Shown here piece after piece: positions 50,855 to 58,668 of a stretch of 64,000 nt of DNA. The notes beneath the pieces are model-generated. The model saw only the letters and a list, made by a program, of their open reading frames with translations. It did no database searches and was not told where the DNA came from. Source of the DNA: Prevotellaceae bacterium. Lineage in GTDB: Bacteria; Bacteroidota; Bacteroidia; Bacteroidales; UBA932. The first letter of the stretch is position 1; every line of letters begins with the position of its first letter. Both the position numbers and the translations under genes were made by a program. The stretch lies in NCBI GenBank assembly GCA_031290935.1, contig JAISLK010000037.1, positions 62,001-126,000 on the forward strand, given 5' to 3'.

Positions 50855-51433
50855 ATGCGGAATTTTATTATTATCATTGGAACAATTTGGCTTGGCTGTT
50901 CTTTTGGACACCTTGCAGCGCAAGGAAAGCAAGCGCCGCCGGAAAGCAATCCGGTACAGTGGTATTCCATAGAAACGGCTGACAGCCTGCGCGGCAAAAC
51001 GCCGAAAAAAATCTTTATCGACGTATATACCGACTGGTGCGGCTGGTGCAAGGTCATGGACAGGAATACATTTAGCGACCCGAAAGTGGCGGAGTACCTG
51101 AACAGGCACTTTTATCCGGTCAAACTGAATGCCGAACAAAAGACGCCTATCAAATTCGACGGGCATACGTTTAATTTTATGCCGGAACATCGTTCACACG
51201 AGTTGGCCATTGCTTTGCTGCAAGGTCAAATGAGTTATCCGAATATTGTTTATATGAACGAAGAGGGGCAACCGATTCAAGCTGTTCCCGGCTATCAAAC
51301 GCCCGAAGTGATTTTACCGATTCTGGTATTTTTCGCCGAAAACCATTACCAAAAACTGTCGTGGGAAGACTACAACAAAAGCATCTGGCCTACGCACCCG
51401 GAGAATAAGCAGGCAGTAGGCGGTTCTCAGTAG
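50855..51433 (+). CDS. Exported thioredoxin-fold protein
   Basis: The start was set at 'MRNFIIIIGTIWLGCSFGH' (192 aa), since the eleven codons before it in the track ORF overlap the promoter. A signal peptide ending 'HLAAQ' precedes a thioredoxin domain with the redox motif 'DWCGWCKVMD' and the cis-proline region 'MSYPNIVYMN'. It belongs to the thioredoxin_7/DUF255-like group and probably acts as a periplasmic disulfide reductase or isomerase. The partner is unknown. Confidence 0.88.
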   Translation: MRNFIIIIGTIWLGCSFGHLAAQGKQAPPESNPVQWYSIETADSLRGKTPKKIFIDVYTDWCGWCKVMDRNTFSDPKVAEYLNRHFYPVKLNAEQKTPIKFDGHTFNFMPEHRSHELAIALLQGQMSYPNIVYMNEEGQPIQAVPGYQTPEVILPILVFFAENHYQKLSWEDYNKSIWPTHPENKQAVGGSQ

Positions 51434-51516
51434 CAGTAGGCGGTTTTTAGTCAACAATAGAAAAAAATGAGCAGGCGCAAATCACGCGCTTGTTTTTTTA
51501 TTCTACTGCTTACTGC

Positions 51517-52452
51517 CTACTGAATACTGTCCACTGCAAACTTCCTCGGGTGGTATTCCAGGATAGTGGATTGCCAGCGTTTGCGGTTGAGGTGCGTGTA
51601 GATTTCGGTGGTGAGGATGCTTTCATGCCCCAGCATATCCTGTACGGCACGCAAGTCGGCGCCGTTTTCAATCAGGTGCGTGGCAAAAGAATGGCGCAAG
51701 GTGTGCGGGCTGATATTCTTTGTTATCCCGGCTTTCTCCGCCAGCCCTTTAATAATCCTGAAAATCATGGAGCGCGAAAGCGCCTTGCCGCGCCGGTTGA
51801 GGAACAGGATGTCCTCGTATTTGGTAATGATTTTTTGCGTAGCGCGTTTTTGCAGGTACCGGTTAATTTCGTTTTCGGCGCATTTGCCGACAGGAATCAG
51901 GCGTTGCTTGTCTCCCTTGCCGGTTACGCGGATGAAGCCCTCATCAAAAAATAAATCGGAAATGCGCAGGCTCACGGCTTCGGAAACGCGCAGCCCGCAG
52001 CCGTACATGATTTCGAGGATGGCGCGGTTACGGTGCCCGTCGGGGCGGCTGGCGTCCACAGCGGCAATGAGCGCTTCAACTTCACCGATGCTCAATACAT
52101 CGGGAAGATACAGGCCTAATTTCGGCCCCTCCACTAATTCCGTCGGATTGGTTTCCATCCGGTTTTCCAGTATAAGAAATTTGTAGAATGCTTTGACGCC
52201 GCTCAGCGTGCGGGCTTGCGAGCGTTTGTCAATGCCCGCTTCGTACAAGCGCCCAAGGAATAATTCGATTATTTTTCGCGTAACGCAGTCCGGAGGGACG
52301 CCTGTTTTGGAACAGCAGAAACGTTGCAGTTTTTTCACATCCATCAGGTAGGCGGCGATGGAATTGCCCGACAACGACCGTTCGAGTCGCAGGTAGGTTT
52401 CAAAATCGTCTATTGCCGTTTGCCATGTGGCGGTGTGGCTGTTTGTGGTCAT
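51517..52452 (-). CDS. xerD: Tyrosine recombinase XerD
   Basis: A 311-aa protein, the usual XerC/D length. Catalytic residues: R in 'YGCGLRVSEAVSLRI', K in 'VTGKGDKQRLIPV', HxxR in 'HTLRHSFATHL', H in 'LGHESILTTEIYTH' and the tyrosine in the same segment. It resolves chromosome dimers at dif together with XerC/FtsK. Its start overlaps the stop of the O-methyltransferase gene by 4 bp (ATGA), so the two are translationally coupled. The fit to XerD over XerC rests on overall resemblance. Confidence 0.93.
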   Translation of the reverse strand: MTTNSHTATWQTAIDDFETYLRLERSLSGNSIAAYLMDVKKLQRFCCSKTGVPPDCVTRKIIELFLGRLYEAGIDKRSQARTLSGVKAFYKFLILENRMETNPTELVEGPKLGLYLPDVLSIGEVEALIAAVDASRPDGHRNRAILEIMYGCGLRVSEAVSLRISDLFFDEGFIRVTGKGDKQRLIPVGKCAENEINRYLQKRATQKIITKYEDILFLNRRGKALSRSMIFRIIKGLAEKAGITKNISPHTLRHSFATHLIENGADLRAVQDMLGHESILTTEIYTHLNRKRWQSTILEYHPRKFAVDSIQ

Positions 52453-53087
52453 AGTTTACGAATAATCATCAGCCCGTCGCGGAGCGGCAGCCATACGTTT
52501 TCTACGCGGCAGTCGGTTTGTACGAGTTCGTTAAAATCGCGTATTTCCTGCGTATGCCTATCGGCGGGCGCGGGCGTTTCCATCACTTTGCCATTCCACC
52601 ATACATTATCGGCCAGCAGGAAACCGCCGCTGCGCACCTTGCCGATGAGGGCGTGGTAATAGGCGCAGTATTCGCGTTTATCGCCGTCGATATACGCCAA
52701 ATCAAACGTCTCGTCCATCGCCGGGATGATTTGCAAGGCGTCGCCCGTGTGCATTTTTATTTTCCCGGCATGCGGGCTGCGGGCAATAAACGACGCCGCG
52801 ACGCCGTGCAGTTCGTCGTTGCGTTCAATCGTATGCAGCACGCCGTTGGCGGGAACGCCTTTTGCGAGGCACAAGGTGGCATAGCCTGTGAATGTCCCTA
52901 TTTCCAAAGCGTGCAGGGGGCGTATCATGCAAGAAATTTGTTCCAGCAATTTCCCTTGCAGGCGTCCCGACAGCATGCGCGGGTTCAGGACATGCAAATG
53001 CGTATAACGCACCAGCTCCGCCAGCAGTGCGTCTTCTGGCGAAGTGTGGTTTTCGGCGTAAGTTGTCAGTTGTAAGTCGTCAGTCAT
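52449..53087 (-). CDS. SAM-dependent O-methyltransferase
   Basis: A 212-aa protein of the catechol/caffeoyl-CoA O-methyltransferase family. The SAM-binding motif I is 'ALEIGTFTGYATLCLAKG', followed by the acidic 'DLAYIDGDKREY' and the metal-site region 'LLADNVWWNGKV'. The substrate is unknown; bacterial members often act on small phenolics or tRNA. It is coupled to xerD by a 4-bp overlap. Confidence 0.9.
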   Translation of the reverse strand: MTDDLQLTTYAENHTSPEDALLAELVRYTHLHVLNPRMLSGRLQGKLLEQISCMIRPLHALEIGTFTGYATLCLAKGVPANGVLHTIERNDELHGVAASFIARSPHAGKIKMHTGDALQIIPAMDETFDLAYIDGDKREYCAYYHALIGKVRSGGFLLADNVWWNGKVMETPAPADRHTQEIRDFNELVQTDCRVENVWLPLRDGLMIIRKL

Positions 53088-53141
53088 AAATTGTCAGTCG
53101 TAAGTCGCAGGTTGCGGCAGGCGTTAGCCCATTCTTAATTC

Positions 53142-54359
53142 CTAATTCACATAAGTGAGCGTAGAGAGTTTTTCCGGCGCAAAGATTTCGTTGGCGATGT
53201 CCTGTATTTCCTGCGCGGTGAGCGCTTCTATCCGCGCTTTTAACAGGTCGAAAGTTTCTACATAATCATAAGCCATCACACTTTTTCCCTGGCTTAACAT
53301 TTGCACTTCGGCATTGTCAGCGCTAATGAACAGTTGCCCCAACAACTGTTTCTTGATGCGGTGCAGGGAGGCGCTACCAAAGGCTTTGGCACATACCGCC
53401 TGCAATTCTTTCCTGATGAGTTCCATGCATTGCGGTATATTTTCCCTGTCGGCGCCGAAGTAAACAGTTACGGCGCCGCTGTCGCAGTAAGGCGTGTAGT
53501 TGGCTTCTATCGTATATACCAGCCCGTTTTTTTCGCGCAGCGCCGTATTCAAACGCGCATTGGCGGCGGGGCCTCCCAAATAATTTACCAACAGCGCCAG
53601 CCCGGTGCGCCTGGCGTCATGTAAAGAGTATGCGCGGTTGCCCAGCATGCAGTGTGTTTGAAAAGTCCGGCATTCTTTGGTAACCTGAAACGGCCGGTAC
53701 GCCGCCGGTTTTTTCCTGCTGCGCTTGCCTCCTGCGGCGGGAAAAGCAGAAAAATGCTTTTTCACCAACCGCTCCATGCGTTTCGGGTTGATTTTCCCGA
53801 TACTGGAAAACACCATTTGCGGGGGTTGATAGTGTTGCCCGGTAAAGTTTTTCAGCTGTTCCACGCCAATGCCCGCAAGGGTTCCGGGAACGCCTAAAAT
53901 CGGCCTTCCCAGCGGGGAGCCTTTGAACAGCAAGGCGTCGAAATCATCAAAAATCAATTCGGACGGATGGTCTTTGCAGGAATTTATTTCGTCGATAATA
54001 ACTTCTTTTTCCTTTTTCAACTCTTTGTCGGGAAAGGTAGCATGAAAAGCCAAATCGGCAAGCAATTCCACCGCCCGCTCAATGTCGCCTTTCAGCACGG
54101 TGGCATGAATGACCGTTTCTTCCTTTGTGGTAAAAGCGTTCAGTTCGCCGCCTACATTTTCCAGCCGGTTATTGATATAATAAGTCGAACGCCGCTGGGT
54201 GCCTTTGAACAACATGTGTTCCGTCAGGTGCGCTATGCCGTTTTCGGCGGATGCCTCGTCGCGCGTGCCCGCATTGACGCTCAGGCTGCAATAGGCCACC
54301 GGCGAAGTATGGTAGCGATGTACTATGCGCAGACCATTTGGAAGAATGTAGTTATTCAT
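53142..54359 (-). CDS. M16 family zinc peptidase (processing-peptidase type)
   Basis: The start was set at 'MNNYILPNGLRIVHRYHTSP' (405 aa), because the upstream part of the track ORF overlaps tRNA-Phe and its promoter. The inverted zinc motif HxxEH is 'HLTEH', and the third ligand lies in 'EVIIDEINSCKDHPSE'. The inactive C-terminal half is present ('NYLGGPAANARLN'). No signal peptide is seen. The divergent promoter with tRNA-Phe supports the start. Members degrade peptides or process precursors; the target is unknown. Confidence 0.9.
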   Translation of the reverse strand: MNNYILPNGLRIVHRYHTSPVAYCSLSVNAGTRDEASAENGIAHLTEHMLFKGTQRRSTYYINNRLENVGGELNAFTTKEETVIHATVLKGDIERAVELLADLAFHATFPDKELKKEKEVIIDEINSCKDHPSELIFDDFDALLFKGSPLGRPILGVPGTLAGIGVEQLKNFTGQHYQPPQMVFSSIGKINPKRMERLVKKHFSAFPAAGGKRSRKKPAAYRPFQVTKECRTFQTHCMLGNRAYSLHDARRTGLALLVNYLGGPAANARLNTALREKNGLVYTIEANYTPYCDSGAVTVYFGADRENIPQCMELIRKELQAVCAKAFGSASLHRIKKQLLGQLFISADNAEVQMLSQGKSVMAYDYVETFDLLKARIEALTAQEIQDIANEIFAPEKLSTLTYVN

Positions 54360-54376
54360 TTTAAAGAAAATTTTTG

Positions 54377-54384
54377 CAAAGTTA
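54377..54384 (-). promoter_or_regulatory. Promoter -7 box of the M16 peptidase gene
   Basis: TAACTTTG on the minus strand, 17 bp before the ATG, back to back with the tRNA-Phe promoter. Confidence 0.55.
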
Positions 54385-54395
54385 GAAAAATATCT

Positions 54396-54403
54396 TACCT
54401 TTG
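54396..54403 (+). promoter_or_regulatory. Promoter -7 box of tRNA-Phe
   Basis: TACCTTTG followed by C, 14 bp before the tRNA 5' end. Confidence 0.6.
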
Positions 54404-54417
54404 CACTCCTGAAAAAA

Positions 54418-54490
54418 GGTGCCATAGCTCAGCAGGTAGAGCAAAGGACTGAAAATCCTTGTGTCCGCGGTTCGATTCCACGTGGCACCA
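54418..54490 (+). tRNA. tRNA-Phe (GAA anticodon)
   Basis: Cloverleaf of 73 nt with acceptor GGTGCCA/TGGCACC, anticodon loop 'CTGAAAA' and discriminator A. The T stem has one C-A mismatch. CCA is not completely encoded. Confidence 0.94.
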
Positions 54491-54494
54491 CCGG

Positions 54495-54531
54495 AAAAAA
54501 AAACTGTTCGACTATTCGAACAGTTTTTTTT
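54495..54531. terminator. Bidirectional terminator after tRNA-Phe
   Basis: Stem ctgttcga / tcgaacag with a 4-nt loop, flanked by nine A on the left and eight T on the right. It ends tRNA-Phe and would also stop leftward transcription from the reversed promoter at 54600-54607. Confidence 0.85.
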
Positions 54532-54548
54532 ATGGCCCCAATTCTTAT

Positions 54549-54578
54549 TTTAAAATTTTAATATTATCAGTTAAAATT
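54549..54578 (+). repeat. Left inverted repeat of the 54.5 kb segment
   Basis: 30-bp arm containing 'tttaaaattttaatattatc'; exact reverse complement of 55016-55045. Confidence 0.95.
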
Positions 54579-54599
54579 TTCTTAAAGAATTTGAAAGTG

Positions 54600-54607
54600 C
54601 AAATGTA
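54600..54607 (-). promoter_or_regulatory. Promoter box inside the 54.5 kb segment, pointing away from SusC
   Basis: TACATTTG followed by C on the minus strand. It occupies the same place within the segment as TATATTTG at 62146-62153 in the other copy. If the segment were flipped it would lie near 54990 and face SusC. Confidence 0.55.
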
Positions 54608-55015
54608 AAAAACGTAAATGACATTACAACAAAAAAGCAATTTAAATTATTAACAAAAAATATTAATATATTATAATTCAGTATTATATTTTTTAATAAC
54701 TTCGATGTTTTTTAATTAAACTTTTAAATTGATACGGATAATTTATCCAAATAAAATGGATGCAGCAAGCGTCGAGATAAACAAAAAATATCCATGAATA
54801 ATTGATACAAAAAAAACATTAATCTATTATAATCCAATATATTTTTATTTTTTTCGGTCTAATCCAATATTTTTTCTTACCGTTTTTCATACCTCCTGCT
54901 TTTCTTTATAAACACCTATTAATATTAACTATACACGCTTTATAAAACGTGTTATTTTGCCCTTTTTATACCCAAATTCGTCCCCACCCCATGTATATGC
55001 CTGTCTATCAAAATC

Positions 55016-55045
55016 AATTTTAACTGATAATATTAAAATTTTAAA
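55016..55045 (-). repeat. Right inverted repeat of the 54.5 kb segment
   Basis: 30-bp arm, exact reverse complement of 54549-54578. It lies 455 bp before the SusC start codon. Confidence 0.95.
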
Positions 55046-55157
55046 CGGATAAAAAAGTTGTTAAAAAAACGCATTCAAAATTGACAAAAAAATGACCGCC
55101 GCGCCATTTATGCTTAGCCAAATGTATCATCTCCTCCAGAGGAAAGCGTACCGTTTT

Positions 55158-55368
55158 GCCGAAAAGCTGCATAACTTTTCCCAAAAACTGCATGGTAATC
55201 GCCGAAAACTGCATGGTATTTGCCAAAAGCTGCATGGTAATTGCCAAAAACTGCATGGTAATCGCCAAAAACTGCATGGTAATTGCCAAAAACTGCATAG
55301 TAATCGCCAAAAACTGCATGGTAATCGCCAAATACTGCATGGTATTTGCCGAAAACCATACCGCTTTT
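55158..55368. repeat. 21-bp tandem array D upstream of the third SusC
   Basis: About ten units, eight of them regular, of the type 'gccaaaaactgcatggtaat' plus one base, starting at 55158 (first unit 22 bp) and in exact 21-bp steps from 55180. Variation is mostly aatc/aatt/attt at the unit end. The array lies between the invertible segment and the SusC gene. It would therefore be in the 5' leader of an ON-state transcript. The rest of 54532-55500 contains no gene. Confidence 0.9.
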
Positions 55369-55500
55369 TCCCGGATTTGCTCATAAATCAAAATAACAAT
55401 AAAGTAAATATTAAAATGTTATATGAAAATATCGAAAGTTATCGGATAAAACCATAATTATCACAATTCACTTATTTACTTACCAAAATTTAATTTATCT

Positions 55501-58500
55501 ATGAAATTAAACAAAATCAAGAGAACGGGACACAGGCTTTTACGAAAAACCTGCCTTCTCGCAGGCGTATGCTTGCTGACGATGTTGGGCTTTACTCCCG
55601 TAAATGCGCAACAGCAAAGTAAAACCATCATTGGCACGGTGGTGGACAAAAGCGGGGAACCGATGGTAGGCGCCGCCGTTGTCGTGAAAGGAACGACAAA
55701 GGCTGTGGCTACCGACGTGGACGGGAAATTTTCCCTCTCCGTGTCTGAAGGAGATGTGTTGACGGTATCGTTTATCGGTTACACCACCAAGAACGTTACG
55801 GTAAGCGCGGCAAACACTTTAACCGTTACGCTCGAAGAAAACGCACAGATGCTGGACGAAATTGAAATCACGGCAGAGTTCGGTATGAAGCGCGTCGCGC
55901 GGTCTATCGGGTCGTCCGTGCAAAACGTGAAAGCCGCGGACATTATTGAATCTGGGCGCGACAATTTCATTTCCGCCTTGCAGGGGCGCGTAGCGGGGAT
56001 GAACGTTATTTCCAGCGGCGGTGCGCCGGGCGCTTCCAACACTGTTATCCTGCGAAGCCTGACTTCTATTTCAGGGAACAACCAACCGCTCTATGTTGTA
56101 GACGGTATCCCGATGAATAACTCGTCATTCAGCGCATCATCAGGATTTGCCAGAGCCGACGTTTATTCATCCCGCTACCTTGACTTTTCGTCGCGTGGCG
56201 ATGACTTCAACCCGGAAGACATCGAATCCATGACTATCTTGAAAGGCGCAGCTGCCGCCGCCCTCTACGGGTCTAACGCATCGAACGGCGCAATTATCAT
56301 CACTACAAAAAAAGGTGCGCCCGGAAAAGGAAAAGTATCCTATAGCAACTCTTTCCGCTGGGATTCGGCGTATGGCTATCCCGAATTACAGGATAAATAT
56401 GCCAACGGCGGCTACGGGGCTACCAGTTATTATAATCTTAGCCGGTTTGGCGGCCTTTATCCCGAAGGCACTACACTATATGATAATGTGGCGGCCATCT
56501 TGCAAACAGGATTTACGAGCAAACACAACATCGCCGTAGAAGCCGGAACAGCCAGTACAACCATCCGCGCCGCCGCTTCCTTCCTTGACCAAACAGGGGT
56601 AGTTAAAACAACGGATTATGGCCGCACCAGTATTTCCTTATCCGGTAAGTCGGAAATTACTAAATGGCTAAAAATGGAAGCATCCATGCAATATGCCTCT
56701 ACCACTAATACGAAAGTGCAAAAAGGATCCAGTGGGCCACTGCGTTGGGCGATGCGCTGGCCCATGGTGGACGACATGTCGAATTATCTGGCTCCCGACG
56801 GCATGCACATGCGTTATCCGGAACGGTATGTGGATACAGACTTATATAATCCAATATTCGGCATGAACAAAAATAAATTTTACGACGAATCCGACCGTAT
56901 TATAGCCAATGCCGTAGTGATTGTTACCCCTACGAAAAATACTTTCCTCCGCGCACAGGCAGGCTGGGACGTAGGCGCACAAACGTTCGAAACATCGGAA
57001 CACCCCTATTTTACCACTAATAACTATAACGTGCTTCCCGGAAACGGCGGCGTATATAACTTGTCGAAATCAAATTTTTCAGACCCCGCAATGAATATTC
57101 TTGCCGGTTATAACGACAGTTTCTTCCAGGACAAATTGACCGTTTCGGCGCAGGTAGGATACCACCAGCTAGAAAACGGCGTTACCCGCTTATCTACCTA
57201 CGGAACTAAATTTGCTGTCGTGGATTTGCAATCTATCAATAACTGCGACCCTACAACTGTTTCTTCAAAGAAAAGGGCTTCCAAACGCAGGATACAGGCT
57301 ATTTCGGCGCAGGCGGAAGTCGGGTGGAATAATATGGCCTTCCTGACTTTCCGTGCCCGTAACGACTGGTCTTCTACACTGCCGAAAGACAATAATTCTT
57401 ATTTCTATCCGGCGTTGGAAGGCGCTTTTGTGGCTACCGAATTGCCGTTCCTGAAAGAAAACAAATATGTAACCTACCTGAAACTGCGCGGCGCAATAGC
57501 GCAGGTTGGTAAAGACGCCGGCCCGCTCGAAATCAATCCCGAACTGGAGCCGACGCAACAATCGGGCGGCGGTTATAGATATGGATGGACAGGGCCGAAC
57601 CTGGACTTGCGCCCGGAAATGACCACCTCCTGGGAAGCCGGATTTGAAGGACGGTTCTTTAATGACCGGGTCGTAGCGGATTTTACCTATTTTAATACGC
57701 GTTGTGAAGACCAGATAGTAAAAGAATTCCGTATGAGTTATGCTGGCGGGTTTGTATTAAACACCCAAAATATGGGTACCTTTGAAACCTGGGGATGGGA
57801 AGCGCATATTGACGGCGATATTTTCAACACCAACGGCTTCCGTTGGAATATCGGCCTAAACCTTTCGCACACCGGTTCGGAAGTAATAAGTATGCCCGTA
57901 CCGGAATATTATGACGCTTATACCAACGGCAACACTGCCGGTATTCGTAACGGCGTAATGGTCGGCTACCCGGTAACTACCGTAACGGGAACTGACTTTC
58001 AACGCAACGACAAAGGAGAGGTGCTGATAGATCCGAGCACCGGCATACCGCTCGTTTCCTCCGAATGGACAATGCTTGCCGACCGGGAACCCAAAGTCCG
58101 TTTAGGTTTTAATACGGTTCTTTCCTATAAAGGCTTCCGGTTATCGGCTATGTTTGCCGGAAAGTTAGGAGCAAATGTAGTAAATGGTACTAAACGGGAA
58201 ATGATGTCCAGTGGGTTGAGTTGGGAATCGGTAGATTTCCGCGAACGCGGTCCGGTAGTATTTAATGGCGTATTGAAAGACGGTAATGAAAACAGCGACC
58301 ACCCGACGCCTAATATCTTGTCGGTAACGTATGGCGATTATAGCGCATCCATTTATGCCGGAGCAGCAGCAAACTGGATAGAAAAAAATGTACACTACAT
58401 CCGGTTGCAGGAACTCCGCTTTTCCTATACGATTCCTACGAACTACTTGAAAAAATTCCTTAATGGATTCGTCAGTTATGCCAGCGTTTTCGTTTGCGGG

Positions 58501-58656
58501 AACGACCTCTTTACCATCACCAATTATTCCGGTATTGACGCTGTGGGGAATACCCTGTCAGCTTCTGCCGGCGGTACGGGCGGCGAAGGCTATGACACAT
58601 GGGCTATACCCAACCCGCGCGGCCTGTCGTTTGGCGTTAGTTTAACCTTTAATTAA
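55501..58656 (+). CDS. SusC/RagA family TonB-linked outer-membrane transporter
   Basis: A 1051-aa protein with a long basic signal peptide ('KTCLLAGVCLLTMLGFTPVN'), a carboxypeptidase-D-like domain ('GTVVDKSGEPMVGAAVVVKG'), the linker 'LDEIEITAEFGMKRVARSIG', a plug ('VILRSLTSISGNNQPLYVVD') and a barrel ending 'GLSFGVSLTFN'. It is the first gene of an operon with a SusD-like lipoprotein and a third lipoprotein. The nearest promoter box upstream points the wrong way (see the segment at 54549-55045), so the operon may be silent in the sequenced orientation. Confidence 0.95.
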   Translation: MKLNKIKRTGHRLLRKTCLLAGVCLLTMLGFTPVNAQQQSKTIIGTVVDKSGEPMVGAAVVVKGTTKAVATDVDGKFSLSVSEGDVLTVSFIGYTTKNVTVSAANTLTVTLEENAQMLDEIEITAEFGMKRVARSIGSSVQNVKAADIIESGRDNFISALQGRVAGMNVISSGGAPGASNTVILRSLTSISGNNQPLYVVDGIPMNNSSFSASSGFARADVYSSRYLDFSSRGDDFNPEDIESMTILKGAAAAALYGSNASNGAIIITTKKGAPGKGKVSYSNSFRWDSAYGYPELQDKYANGGYGATSYYNLSRFGGLYPEGTTLYDNVAAILQTGFTSKHNIAVEAGTASTTIRAAASFLDQTGVVKTTDYGRTSISLSGKSEITKWLKMEASMQYASTTNTKVQKGSSGPLRWAMRWPMVDDMSNYLAPDGMHMRYPERYVDTDLYNPIFGMNKNKFYDESDRIIANAVVIVTPTKNTFLRAQAGWDVGAQTFETSEHPYFTTNNYNVLPGNGGVYNLSKSNFSDPAMNILAGYNDSFFQDKLTVSAQVGYHQLENGVTRLSTYGTKFAVVDLQSINNCDPTTVSSKKRASKRRIQAISAQAEVGWNNMAFLTFRARNDWSSTLPKDNNSYFYPALEGAFVATELPFLKENKYVTYLKLRGAIAQVGKDAGPLEINPELEPTQQSGGGYRYGWTGPNLDLRPEMTTSWEAGFEGRFFNDRVVADFTYFNTRCEDQIVKEFRMSYAGGFVLNTQNMGTFETWGWEAHIDGDIFNTNGFRWNIGLNLSHTGSEVISMPVPEYYDAYTNGNTAGIRNGVMVGYPVTTVTGTDFQRNDKGEVLIDPSTGIPLVSSEWTMLADREPKVRLGFNTVLSYKGFRLSAMFAGKLGANVVNGTKREMMSSGLSWESVDFRERGPVVFNGVLKDGNENSDHPTPNILSVTYGDYSASIYAGAAANWIEKNVHYIRLQELRFSYTIPTNYLKKFLNGFVSYASVFVCGNDLFTITNYSGIDAVGNTLSASAGGTGGEGYDTWAIPNPRGLSFGVSLTFN

Positions 58657-58668
58657 AACACAATAATT

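Larger units (their letters stand above)
54549..55045 (-). other. Putative invertible promoter segment, OFF orientation (upstream of the third SusC)
   Basis: A 497-bp AT-rich segment is bounded by perfect 30-bp inverted repeats (54549-54578 and 55016-55045; core 'aattttaactgataatatta'). Its reverse complement is homologous along its length to the segment at 61728-62197, most strongly in an approximately 80-bp block next to the SusC-proximal repeat. Homology stops at the repeats on both sides. The single good promoter box lies near the left end and points left, away from the SusC gene at 55501. No ORF of note is inside. A miniature transposon with terminal repeats is the alternative reading. 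Confidence 0.7.

Noticed and set aside
55092-55457. Array D as CRISPR or as a repeat protein
   Set aside because: There are no spacers, no cas genes and multiple competing frames. The unit is only 21 bp.
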